The notes below the pieces were generated by a model that was given only the letters and a program-made list of their open reading frames with translations, ran no database searches and was not told the DNA's origin. DNA of 64,000 nt from contig NC_045141.1 of NCBI RefSeq assembly GCF_008831285.2, positions 8,669,353 to 8,733,352 on the forward strand, written 5' to 3'. This document shows, piece by piece, positions 52,886 through 64,000 of this stretch. Source of the DNA: Nymphaea colorata (taxonomy: Eukaryota > Streptophyta > Magnoliopsida > Nymphaeales > Nymphaeaceae). The first letter of the stretch is position 1. Each line of letters opens with the position of its first letter. The position numbers and the translations under genes were made by a program.

Positions 52886-55800
52886 ATGTGCTTAAACATG
52901 CATGTTGAATGATTTAGTGGAATGAAATCACAAGCTTGTATGAACATAAATGACATTTAAGTTATTTACTTGCTGTATTTCAGTTAAGATAACGTATTTC
53001 GCTTCATCTATAACGAATGATTTAAATGGTTCAAACTAAAAGTTTCTATGAAAAAATGAGATTCACGTCATTCGTTTGGTCGCTTATCATTAGCCTAATG
53101 CGTTTCACTTGTTATTACATGTACAATGATTGATTTTGTTGATTGAAATCACAAGTTCAAATGGATGCAGATGGGATGTACGCATTAGTTGGATCTCTTG
53201 TAGTCAATCCAATGAGTTGAACTTGTAGTTACATCAATAGTAAGGGTCTAATGAATAGAAATCGCAAGTTTGTATCAATGCGAGTGAAATTTAAGCGATT
53301 CATGTGAGCACGCATATTTCATTGAATGTGATTAACTTGTTGCTATATCCACGTTGACTGATTTAGTGGATTTAAATCACAAGTTTGCATGAAAATGAAC
53401 AAAATTCAAGTGGTTCATTTGCTCTTTTATAGTTAATGTAATGTGTTTCACTTGTTATTACATGTATAAGTAGTGATTTAAATGATTGAAATCACCAATT
53501 CATATGGACACAAATCTGATGTATACATTAGTTTGATGCTTGTAGTTAGTCCAATAGGTAGAACTTTTTGTTTCATTGAATTAAGTAAAAGCCGTCAAAC
53601 AAAAGCATAGATCCCACTTGTATCCATATGAACTTGTGAATTCAATCATTTAAATCGTTCGTTACACATGTAATAACAAGTGAAACACATTATATTAAAT
53701 ATAAGGGAGCAAGTTAACGACTAGAATCTTATTCATTTTCGTACAAACTTGTGAATTCGATCAAATAAATCATTCAAAATGGATGTATTAACAAGTTAAA
53801 AACATTCATTTAAATATGTGTGATCGAATTAATCACTTAAATCACACTCGTGTTATACGAACAACTGATTTCAATCGCTTATATCACGTTCTATAGATGT
53901 AACGACAAGTTTACTTCTTTCGATTAACTACTATGGATGAAACTAATGCATAGATTCCATTTTTAACTATATGAACTGGTGATTTCAATCATTTAAATCG
54001 TTCTTTATTGAAGTAATGAACAGTGAAACACATTAGGTTAACTATAAGGGATCAATTGAATGACTTGAATCACAAACTAATGCGTGAATGTGCTTAAACA
54101 TGCACGTTGAATGATTTAGTAGAATGAAATCACAAGCTTGTATGAACATGAAAGACATTTAAGTTATTTACTTGTTGTATTTCAGCTAATATAATATGTT
54201 TCGCTTGTTTTTACATGTATAACGAATGATTTAAATGGTTCAAACTAAAAGTTTTTATGAAAAAATGAGATTCACGTCATTCGTTTGATCGCTTATCATT
54301 AGCCTAATGCGTTTCAATTGTTATTTATTACATGTACAATAATTGATTTTGTTGATTGAAATCACAAGTTCAAATGGATGCAAATGGGATCTATGCATTT
54401 GTTTGATCTGTTGTAGTCAATCCGATGAGTTGAACTTGTAGTTACATCAATACTAAGGGTCTAATGAATTGAAATCACAAGTTTGTATCAATGCGAGTGG
54501 AATTTAAGCGATTCATCTGAGCACACATATTTCATTGAATGTGATTAACTTGTTGCTCCATCCACGTTGAATGATTTAGTGGATTTAAATCACAAGTTTG
54601 CATGAAAATGAAGGAAGTTCAAGTGGTTCATTTGCTCTTTTATAGTTAATCTAATGTGTTTCACTTGTTATTACATGTATAAGTAGTGATTTAAATGATT
54701 GAAATCTCCAATTCATATGGACACAAATCTGATGTATACATTAGTTTGATGCTTGTAGTTAGTCCAATAGGTAGAACTTTTTGTTTCATTGAATTAAGTA
54801 AAAGGGGTCAAACAAAAACATAGATCCCACTTGTATCCATATGAACTTGTGATTTTAATCATTTAAATCGTTCATTACACATGTAATAACAAGTGAAACA
54901 CATCATATTAAATATAGGGGAGCAAATTAACGACTTCAATCTTATTCATTCTCATACAAACTTGTGATTTCGATCAAATAAATCATTTAAGCTGGATGTA
55001 CTAACAAGTTAAAAACATTCAATTAAATATGTGTGATCAAATGAATCGCTTAAATCCCACTCGTGTTTATAAAAACAACTGATTTCAAATGCTAATATCG
55101 CGTACTATAGATGTAACGACAAGTTGATTTCTTTCAACTAAGTACTAGGGATGAAACTAACAGATAGATTCCATTTTTATCAATATGAACTGGTGATTTC
55201 AATCATTTAAATCGTTCTATATAGAAGTAATAAACAGTGAAACACATTAGGTTAACTATAAGGGATCAATCGAATGACTTGAATCACAGACTAATGCGTG
55301 AATGTGCTTAAACTTGCATGTTGAATGATTTAGTAGAATGAAATTACAAGCTTGTATGAACATAAATAACATTTAAGTTATTTACTTGCTGTATTTCAGT
55401 TAATATAACGTGTTTATCTTGTTATTACATCTATAACGAATGATTTAAATGGTTCAAACTAAAAGTTTGTACGAAAAATGATATTCACGTCATTCGGTTG
55501 ATCGCTCAACATTAGCCTAATGCGTTTCACTTGTTATTACATGTACAATAATTGATTTTGTTGATTGAAATCACAAGTTCAAATGGATGCAAATAGGATC
55601 TACGCATTAGTTTGATCTCATGTAGTCAATCCAATGAGTTGAACTTGTAGTTACATCAATAGTAAGGATCTAATGAATTGAAATCACAAGTTTGTATCAA
55701 TGCGAGTTTGATTTAAGCGATTCATTTGAGCACGCATATTTCATTGAATGTGATTAACTTGTTGCTACATCCACGTTAACTGATTTAGTGCATTTAAATC

Positions 55801-55994
55801 ACAAGTTTGCATGAAAATGAACAAAATTCAAGTGGTTCATTTGCTCCTTTATAGTTAATCTAATGTGTTTCACTTGTTATTACATGTATAAGTAATGATT
55901 TAAATGATTGAAATCACCAATTCATATGGGCACAAATCTGATGTATACATTAGTTTGATGCTTCTAGTTAGTCTAACAAGCATAACTTTTTGTT

Positions 55995-56011
55995 CGTTTC
56001 AATACGAGAAC
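55995..56011. repeat. 17-bp insertion marking type X (unit R3)
   Basis: The word cgtttcaatacgagaac is inserted between tttttgtt and tcattgaatt. The same insertion is at 59,644-59,660 (R6, one substitution) and 62,081-62,097 (R8). It accounts for the 1226-bp length of these units. Its core caatacgag also occurs elsewhere in every unit (tatcaatacgagtgg), so it may be copied from inside the repeat. Confidence 0.85.
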
Positions 56012-59000
56012 TCATTGAATTAAGTAAAAGGGGTAAAACAAAAGCATAGATCCCACTTGTATCCATATGAACTTGTGATTTCAATCATTTAAATCGTTCG
56101 TTACACATGTAATGACAAGTGAAACACATTAGATTAAATATAGAGAAGCAAATTAACGACTAGAATCTTTTTAATTCTCGTACAAACTTGTGATTTCGAT
56201 CAAATAAATCATTCAAAATGGATGTATTAACAAGTTAAAACCATTCATTTAAATATGTGTGATCAAATGATTCGCTTAAATCACACTCGTGTTTATACGA
56301 ACAACTGATTTCAATCGCTTATATGGCGTACTATAGATGTAACGACAAGTTTATTTCTTTCGATTGACTACTAGGGATGAAACTAATGCATAGATTCAAT
56401 TTTTAACTATATGAACTGGTGATTTCAATCATTTAAATTATTCTTTATAGAAGTAATAAACAGTGAAACACATTAGGTTAACTATAAGGGATCAATTGAA
56501 TGACTTGAATCACAAACTAATGCGTGAATGTGCTTAAACATGCATGTTGAATGATTTAGTGGAATGAAATCACAAGCTTGTATGTACATAAAAGACATTT
56601 AAGTTATTTACTTGCTGTATTTCTGTTAATATAATGGGTTTCGCTTGTTTTTACATTTATAACGAATGATTTAAAAGGTTCAAACTAAAAGTTTGTATGA
56701 AAAAATGAGATTCACGTCATTCGTTTGATCGCTTATCATTAGCCTAATGCGTTTCACTTGTTATTACATGTACAATGATTGATTTTGTTGATTGAAATCA
56801 CAAGTTCAAATGGATGCAAATGGGATCTACACATTAATTTGATCTCTTGTAGTCAATCCGATGAGTTGAACTTGTAGTTACATGAATAGTAAGGATCTAA
56901 TGAATTGAAATCACAAGTTTCTATCAATGCGAGTGAGATTTAAGCTATTCATCTGAGCATGCATATTTCATTGAATGTGATTAACTTGTTGCTACATCCA
57001 CGATGAATGATTTACAGGATTTAAATCACAAGTTTGCATGAAAATGAAGGAAGTTCAAGTGGTTCATTTGCTCTTTTATAGTTAATCTAATGTGTTTCAC
57101 TTGTTATTACATGTATAAGTAGTGATTTAAATGATTGAAATCACCAATTCATATGGACACAAATCTAATGTATACATTAGTTTGATGCTTGTAGTTAGTC
57201 CAATAAGTAGAACTTTTTGTTTCATTGAATTAAGTAAAAGCCATCATACAAAAACATAGATCCCACTTGTATCCATATGAACTTGTGATTTCAATCATTT
57301 AAATCGTTCGTTACACATGTAATAACAAGTGAAAGACATTAGATTAAATATAAGGGAGCAAATTAACGACTAGAATCTTATTCATTTTTGTACAAACTTG
57401 TGAATTCGATCAAATAAATCATTCAAAATGGATGTATTAACAAGTTAAAAACATTCATTTAAATATGTGTGATCGAATTAATCGCTTAAATCACACTCGT
57501 GTTATACGAACAACTGATTTCAATCGCTTATATCATGTTCTAAAGATGTAACGATAAGTTTATTTCTTTCGATTAACTAATAGGAATGAAACTAATGCGT
57601 AGATTTCATTTTTAACTATATGAACTGGTGATTTCAATCATTTAAATCGTTCTTTACAGAAGTAATAAACAGTGAAACACATTAGGTTAACTATAAGGGA
57701 TCAATTGAATGACTTCAATCACAAACTAATGCGTGAATGTGCTTAAACATGCACGTTTAATGATTTACTAGAATGAAATCACAAGCTTGTATGAACATAA
57801 ATGACATTTAAGTTATTTACTTGCTGTATTTCAGTTAATATAATGTGTTTCGCTTGTTTTTACATCTATAACGAATGATTTGAATGGTTCAAACTAAAAG
57901 TTTGTATGAAAAAATGAGATTCACGTCATTCGTTTGATCGCTTATCATTAGCATAATGCGTTTCACTTGTTATTTATTACATGTACAATAATTGATTTTG
58001 TTGATTGAAATCACAAGTTTAAATGGATGCAAATGGGATCTACGCATTAGTTTGATCTCTTGTAGTCAATCCAATGAGTTGAACTTGTAGTTACATCAAT
58101 AGTAAGGATCTAATGAATTGAAATAACAAGTTTGTATCGATGCGAGTGGAATTTAAGCGATTCATCTAAGCACGCATATTTCATTGAATGTGATTAACTT
58201 GTTGCTCCATCCACGTTGAATGATTTAGTGGATTTAAATCACAAGTTTGCATGAAAATGAAGGAAGTTCAAGTGGTTAATTTGCTCTTTTATAGTTAATC
58301 TAGTGTGTTTCACTTGTTATTACATGTAAAAGTAGTGATTTAAATGATTGAAATCACCAATTCATATGGACACAAATCTGATGTATACATTAATTTGATG
58401 CTTGTAGTTAGTCCAATAGGTAGAACTTTTTGTTTCATTGAATTAAGTAAAAGGGGTCAAACAAAAACATAGATCCCACTTGTATCCATATGAACTTGTG
58501 ATTTTAATCATTTAAATCGTTCATTACACATGTAATAACAAGTGAAACACATTATATTAAATATAGGGGAGCAAATTAACGACTTCAATCTTATTCATTC
58601 TCATACAAACTTGTGATTTCGATCAAACAAATCATTCAAACTGGATGTACTAACAAGTTAAAAACATTCAATTAAATGTGTGTGATCAAATGAATCGCTT
58701 AAATCCCACTCGTGTGTATAAAAACAAATGATTTCAAATGCTAATATCGCATACTATAGATGTAACGACAAGTTGAATTCTTTCAATTAAGTACTAGGGA
58801 TGAAACTTATGCATAGATTCCATTTTTATCAATATGAACTGGTGATTTCAATCATTTAAATCGTTCTTTATAGAAGTAATAAACAGTGAAACACATTAGG
58901 TTAACTATAAGGGATCAATCGAATGACTTGAATCACAGACTAATGCGTGAATGTGCTTAAACTTGCATGTTGAATGATTTAGTAGAATGAAATTACAAGC

Positions 59001-62000
59001 TTCTATGAACATAAATAACATTTAAGTTATTTACTTGCTATATTTCAGTTAATATAACGTGTTTCGCTTGTTATTACATCTATAACGAATGATTTAAATG
59101 GTTCAAACTAAAAGTTTGTACGAAAAATGATATTCACGTCATTCGGTTGATCGCTTATCATTAGCCTAATGCGTTTCACTTGTTATTACATGTACAATGA
59201 TTGATTTTGTTGATTGAAATCACAAGTTCAAAGGGATGCAAATGGGATCTACGCTTTAGTTTGATCTCATGTAGTCAATCCAATGAGTTGAACTTGTAGT
59301 TACATCAATAGTAAGGATCTAATGAATTGAAATCACAAGTTTGTATCAATGCGAGTGGGATTTAAGCGATTCATCTGAGCACGCATATTTCATTGAATGT
59401 GATTAACTTGTTGCTACATCCACGTTGACTGATTTAGTGCATTTAAATCACAAGTTTGCATGAAAATGAACAAAATTCAAGTGGTTCATTTGCTCTTTTA
59501 TAGTTAATCTAATGTGTTTCACTTGTTATTACATGTATAAGTAATGATTTAAATGATTGAAATCACCAATTTATATGGGCACAAATCTGATGTATACATT
59601 AGTTTGATGCTTCTAGTTAGTCCAACAAGCATAACTTTTTGTTCGTTTCAATATGAGAACTCATTGAATTAAGTAAAAGGGGTAAAACAAAAGCATAGAT
59701 CCCACTTGCATCCATATGAACTTGTGATTTCAATCATTTAAATCGTTCGTTACACATGTAATAACAAGTGAAACACATTAGATTAAATATAGAGAAGCAA
59801 ATTAACGACTAGAATCTTATTCATTCTCGTACAAACTTGTGATTTCGATCAAATAAATCATTCAAAATGATTGTATTAACAAGTTAAAAACATTCATTTA
59901 AATATGTGTGATCAAATGAATCGCTTAAATCACACTCGTGTTTATACGAACAACTGATTTCAATCGCTTATATCGCCTACTATAGATGTAACGACAAGTT
60001 TATTTCTTTCGATTAACTACTAGGGACGAAACTAATGCATAGATTCCATTTTTAACTATATGAACTGGTGATTTCAATCATTTAAATCGTTCTTTATAGA
60101 AGTAATAAACAGTGAAACACATTAGGTTAACTATAAGGGATCAATTGAATGACTTGGATCACAAACTAATGCGTGAATGTGCTTAAACATGCACGTTGAA
60201 TGATTTAGTGGAATGAAATCACAAGCTTGTATGTACATAAAAGACAATTAAGTTATTTACTTGTTGTATTTCAGTTAATATAATGTGTTTCGCTTGTTTT
60301 TACATCTATAACGAATGATTTAAATTGTTCAAACTAAAGGTTTGTATGAAAAAATGAGATTCACGTCATTCGTTTGATTGCTTATTATTAGCCTAATGCG
60401 TTTCACTTGTTATTACATGTACAATGATTGATTTTGTTGATTGAAATCACAAGTTCAAATGGATGCAAATGGGATTTAAGCATTAGTTTGATCTCTTGTA
60501 GTCAATCCAATGAGTTGAACTTGTAGTTACATCAATAGTAAGGATCTAATGAATTGAAATCACAAGTTTGTATCAATACGAGTGGGATTTAAGCGATTCA
60601 TCTGAGCACGCATATTTCATTGAATATGATTAACTTGTAGCTATAACCACGTTGAATGATTTAGTGGATTTAAATCACAAGTTTGCATGAAAATGAAGGA
60701 AGTTCAAGTGGTTCATTTGCTCTTTTATAGTTAATCTAATGTGTTTCACTTGTTATTACACGTATAAGTAGTGATTTAAATGATTGAAATCACCAATTTA
60801 TATGGACACAAATCTGATGTATACATTAGTTTGATGCTTGTAGTTAGTCCAATAGGTAGAACTTTTTGTTTCACTGAATTAAGTAAAAGGCGTCAAACAA
60901 AAACATAGATCCCATTTGTATCCATATGAACTTGTGATTTTAATCATTTAAATCGTTCATTACACATGTAATAACAAGTGAAACACATTATATTAAATAT
61001 AGGGGAGCAAATTAACGACTTCAATCTTATTCATTCTCATACAAACTTGTGATTTCGATCAAATAAATCATTCAAACTGGATGTACTAACAAGTTAAAAA
61101 CATTCAATTAAATATGTGTGATCAAATGAATCGCTTAAATCCCACTCATGTTTATAAAGACAACTGATTTCAAACGCTTATATCGCGTACTATAGATGTA
61201 ACGACAAGTTGAATTATTTCAATTAAGTACTAGGAATGAAACTAATGCATAGATTCCATTTTTAACGATATGAACTGGTGATTTCAATCATTTAAATCGT
61301 TCTTTATAGAAGTAATTAACAGTGAAACACATTAGGTTAACTATAAGCGATCAATCGAATGACTTGAATCACAGACTAATGCGTGAATGTGCTTAAACTT
61401 GCCTGTTGAATAATTTAGTAGAATGAAATTACAAGCTTGTATGAACATAAATAACATTTAAGTTATTTACTTGCTGTATTTCAGTTAATATAACATGTTT
61501 CGCTTGTTATTACATCTATAACGAACGATTTAAATGGTTCAAACTAAAAGTTTGTACGAAAAAATGAGATTCACGTCATTCGTTTGATCGCTTATCATTA
61601 GCCTAATGCGTTTCACTTGTTATTACATGTACAATGATTGATTTTGTTGATTGAAATCACAAGTTCAAATGGATGCAAATGGGATCTACGCATTAGTTTG
61701 ATCTCATGTAGTCAATCCAATGAGTTGAACTTGTAGTTACATCAATAGTAAGGATCTAATGAATTGAAATCACAAGTTTGTATCAATGCGAGTGAGATTT
61801 AAGCGATTCATTTGAGCACGCATATTTCATTGAATGTGATTAACTTGTTGCTACATCCACGTTAACTGATTTAGTGCATTTAAATCACAAGTTTGCATGA
61901 AAATGAACAAAATTCAAGTGGTTCATTTGCTCCTTTATAGTTAATCAAATGTGTTTCACTTGTTATTACATGTATAAGTAATGATTTAAATGATTGAAAT

Positions 62001-62424
62001 CACCAATTTATATGGGCACAAATCTGATGTATACATTAGTTTGATGCTTCTAGTTAGTCTAACAAGCATAACTTTTTGTTCGTTTCAATACGAGAACACA
62101 TTGAATTAAGTAAAAGGGGTAAAACAAAAGCTTAGATCCCACTTGTATCCATATGAACTTGTGATTTCAATCATTTAAATCGTTCGTTATACATGTAATG
62201 ACAAGTGAAACACATTAGATTAAATATAGAGAAGCAAATTAACGACTAGAATCTTTTTAATTCTCGTACAAACTTGTGATTTCGATCAAATAAATCATTC
62301 AAAATGGATGTATTAACAAGTTAAAACCATTCATTTAAATATGTGTGATCAAATGAATCGCTTAAATCACACTCGTGTTTATACGAACAACTGATTTCAA
62401 TCGCTTATATGGCGTACTATAGAT

Positions 62425-62817
62425 GTAACGACAAGTTTATTTCTTTCGATTGACTACTAGGGATGAAACTAATGCATAGATTCAATTTTTCACTATATGA
62501 ACTGGTGATTTCAATCATTTAAATTATTCTTTATAGAAGTAATAAACAGTGAAACACATTAGGTTAACTATAAGGGATCAATTGAATGACTTGAATCACA
62601 AACTAATGCGTGAATGTGCTTAAACATGCATGTTGAATGATTTAGTGGAATGAAATCACAAGCATGTATGTACATAAAAGACATTTAAGTTATTTACTTG
62701 CTGTATTTCTGTTAATATAATGGGTTTCGCTTGTTTTTACATTTATAACGAATGATTTAAAAGGTTCAAACTAAAAGTTTGTATGAAAAAATGAGATTCA
62801 CATCATTCGTTTGATCG
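62425..62817. repeat. Truncated terminal unit R9
   Basis: R9 follows the unit from gtaacgacaagtttatttc through acattcgtttgatcg-type sequence and then stops. After ttgatcg at 62,811-62,817 the expected cttatcattagcc is replaced by tgatattggatttt. Only 393 bp of the unit are present, and the break lies inside a minus-oriented sub-monomer. Confidence 0.92.
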
Positions 62818-62950
62818 TGATATTGGATTTTCGATCCATTGTTTGTATTCAAATCAGAATTTGAATATGGATATGTGAATATCCATAAAAACATATATAG
62901 TTCAAGATATATCCTATTTGAATTTGATACATTAACATCCCTACTCCCCA
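62818..62950. repeat. Possible fragment of a dispersed plant repeat
   Basis: This is AT-rich sequence with the words cagaatttgaatatggatat and gtgaatatcc, then ttgatacattaacatcccta and a C-rich ccccactcc. Strings of gaatatggatat followed by acatccctactcc are a style I associate with dispersed repeats in plant, often monocot, genomes. That is an impression, and no element class is assigned. A 71-codon minus-strand frame across the array edge (62,766-62,981) has no recognisable domain. Confidence 0.3.
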
Positions 62951-63085
62951 CTCCAATCCCAGGACTCCAGAAAGACAACAAATAACAAAAGATACAAACC
63001 CCTCAAATTATTCCCTTCTGGCCAGCAAGTGTCATACAATAGAGATAGCTAATAAGAAACTTTGGTACATAATCAAAATTAAAAA
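62951..63085. other. Flanking intergenic DNA, no feature seen
   Basis: Mixed-composition, single-copy-looking sequence (caggactccagaaagac, cccttctggccagcaag). No open frame, repeat or RNA motif is recognised. Confidence 0.5.
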
Positions 63086-63090
63086 GTCTG

Positions 63091-63266
<176 letters not shown>

Positions 63267-63604
63267 GGCAGATTTTGTATTTAAAAAATAGCATATTATA
63301 AATTTTCGATGAACTCCTGCAAAGGCTGTTGATAGTAGAAATGCTAGTTCTTTTTTATAAATCTTGTTTCACTTCTTATTTGGCTTAGTAATCAACCGAT
63401 CAACCTTGGTCAAAGCATGTAAATTTAAACAGTCGAACAAAGGAACAAAAATTTGATAGAGTCTGGACGATGCAAAATATACATGACCTTGAAATTTGAC
63501 GATTGAAAGCTCCAATCTGATCACATTTTATTTCAGTACGGAAAAAATATTTCACTGCTACAAGTGATATAAGGACTTTCGAAAGTGATAAGAAGAGCTA
63601 AGAC
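63267..63604. other. Flanking intergenic DNA, no feature seen
   Basis: About 340 bp of AT-rich sequence without a recognisable gene, RNA or repeat on either strand. It does not match the satellite sub-monomer. Confidence 0.5.
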
Positions 63605-63838
63605 TATGGTTGGGTATCAGGCAGGCTCGGCTCTGTAAAACCTGGTCCAGGTTGGCCCAACGGACCCAGGCCTGGCCCGATAGCCGAAACCCAGGTCCGG
63701 GCTCGACCCTGCCCAGACTGTTTGATAATAAAAAAATATTTTTTAAATTTTAAAATATTTTTTATAATATAAAATATATTTTTAATAATAAAATACATAT
63801 TATTAAATTATAAAATAATTATAAAATATTTTTTTAAG
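63605..63838. repeat. GC-rich/AT-rich bipartite dispersed repeat, degenerate
   Basis: Bases 63,605-63,720 are GC-rich with spaced ggccc, gaccc and ccgg words (ggttggcccaacggacccag, cctggcccgatagccg, ccgggctcgaccctgccc). From 63,722 to 63,838 the sequence is almost purely A/T (aaatattttttaaatttt and similar). A further gccggatcggggtgcccac follows at about 63,856. Such GGCCCGGCC-type low-complexity blocks next to A/T tracts are common in plant intergenic DNA. The 64-codon minus-strand frame here is compositional. Confidence 0.55.
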
Positions 63839-64000
63839 TATTAACATGCCAAATCGAGCCGGATCGGGGTGCCCACACCAGCTACAACATCACTCTGCCA
63901 CTGGATCAGAGTCCAACTGGAAGTCTTTTCTTTAATTTGGTAGTCTATTATAGCTTTCATGGATGAAGGGTCCCAAAATGCACCATTGACACACTTTTGT
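63839..64000. other. Flanking DNA, no gene seen
   Basis: Contains the tail of the GC-rich repeat (agccggatcggggtgcccac) and then mixed sequence (cactggatcagagtccaac). No coding frame of note reaches the window end. Confidence 0.45.

Larger units (their letters stand above)
52732..62424. repeat. Right-edge block: eight 1.2-kb units of two alternating types (R1-R8)
   Basis: Unit starts are 52,732, 53,899, 55,113, 56,339, 57,548, 58,762, 59,988 and 61,198. Lengths are 1167, 1214, 1226, 1209, 1214, 1226, 1210 and 1227 bp. Type X (R3, R6, R8; R1 partly) has a 17-bp insertion in R3, R6 and R8, gtgcatttaaatcac, aacaaaattcaag and agagaagcaaatt. Type Y (R2, R4, R5, R7) has gtggatttaaatcac or a close variant, gaaggaagttcaag, and (agg/aag)ggagcaaatt. 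The order X-Y-X-Y-Y-X-Y-X shows a dimeric repeat with one break. The 212-bp duplication is absent. Confidence 0.9.
1..62817. repeat. Satellite DNA array, 48 tandem units of 1.1-1.4 kb
   Basis: The word gtaacgac followed by a diverged (a/g)agttgaattc recurs at 1, 1171, 2381, 3479, 4689, 5899, 7099, 8502 and so on to 62,425, with the whole intervening sequence conserved in order. Spacing is about 1210 bp at both edges and about 1402 bp in the middle. The sequence is AT-rich, has no long open frame and shows no inserted transposon, rRNA or tRNA gene. The array continues beyond the left end of the window and ends at 62,817. Family name and chromosomal position cannot be told from sequence alone; arrays like this usually form constitutive heterochromatin. 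Confidence 0.98.

Noticed and set aside
52669-52956. 95-codon minus-strand frame
   Set aside because: It is the same repeat frame extended by the templated indel in R1; its N-terminal part is out-of-context satellite sequence.
1-62817. CRISPR-like array
   Set aside because: There are no short direct repeats separated by unique spacers and no cas genes. The period is 1.2-1.4 kb, and the 114-bp sub-monomers are diverged and in both orientations.
1-62817. rDNA spacer, telomeric repeat or 5S array
   Set aside because: No rRNA-like GC-rich gene segment, no ttaggg/tttaggg runs and no 5S-like internal promoter words were seen in any unit.
62766-62981. 71-codon minus-strand frame across the array edge
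   Set aside because: Half satellite and half flank, with no conserved motif; chance frame.
63604-63798. 64-codon minus-strand frame with Gly/Pro-rich part
   Set aside because: The composition follows the GC-rich/AT-rich repeat blocks; no family resemblance.

Overview
This window contains no convincing protein-coding gene. About 98% of it (1-62,817) is one uninterrupted, AT-rich tandem satellite array. The last 1.2 kb (62,818-64,000) is ordinary repeat-rich plant-like intergenic DNA. It contains a compound microsatellite (TG-rich, then about 51 TA, then 10 AG) and a GC-rich block of degenerate GGCCC/GGCCCGA words followed by a nearly pure A/T tract. That flank, together with a large homogenised satellite, points to nuclear heterochromatin of a flowering plant. 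The style of the flank is perhaps monocot, but I cannot name the species. Pericentromeric, centromeric or knob-like positions all remain possible.

Layout: I count 48 units, phased on the conserved word gtaacgac. (1) Left edge, 1-7098: six diverged units of about 1.2 kb (L1-L6), arranged as an alternating two-unit higher-order repeat at least at the left end. (2) Core, 7099-52,731: 33 units (C1-C33), mostly 1400-1403 bp. C7-C28 are nearly identical to each other. C4-C6 flank a 100-N assembly gap (13,531-13,630) and are full of one-base losses. C29-C33 decay toward the right edge. (3) Right edge, 52,732-62,817: eight 1.17-1.23 kb units (R1-R8) and a truncated ninth (R9), again alternating between two types. 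The array stops abruptly inside a repeat at 62,817.

Internal architecture: the 1.2-kb unit is built from ten copies of an ancestral sub-monomer of about 114 bp, anchored on cttgtgatttcaatc. Four lie in one orientation and six in the other, so each unit has two dyad axes. The 1.4-kb unit arose from the 1.2-kb unit by three changes I can see directly. One is a 212-bp tandem duplication of an inverted sub-monomer segment, including a 30-bp filler. The others are a 10-bp loss and a 9-bp loss; the net gain of about 193 bp matches the size difference. The 9-bp loss removed a stop codon and opened a 62-codon minus-strand frame that then recurs in most core units. It is a by-product of the repeat and not a gene.

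The array also records its own evolution. It has a homogenised young core between older, diverged edges, sharply bounded variant blocks (C19-C28), a two-unit duplication tract, an exact one-sub-monomer loss (L3) and several junctions with microhomology. No transposable element is visible inside the 62.8 kb.
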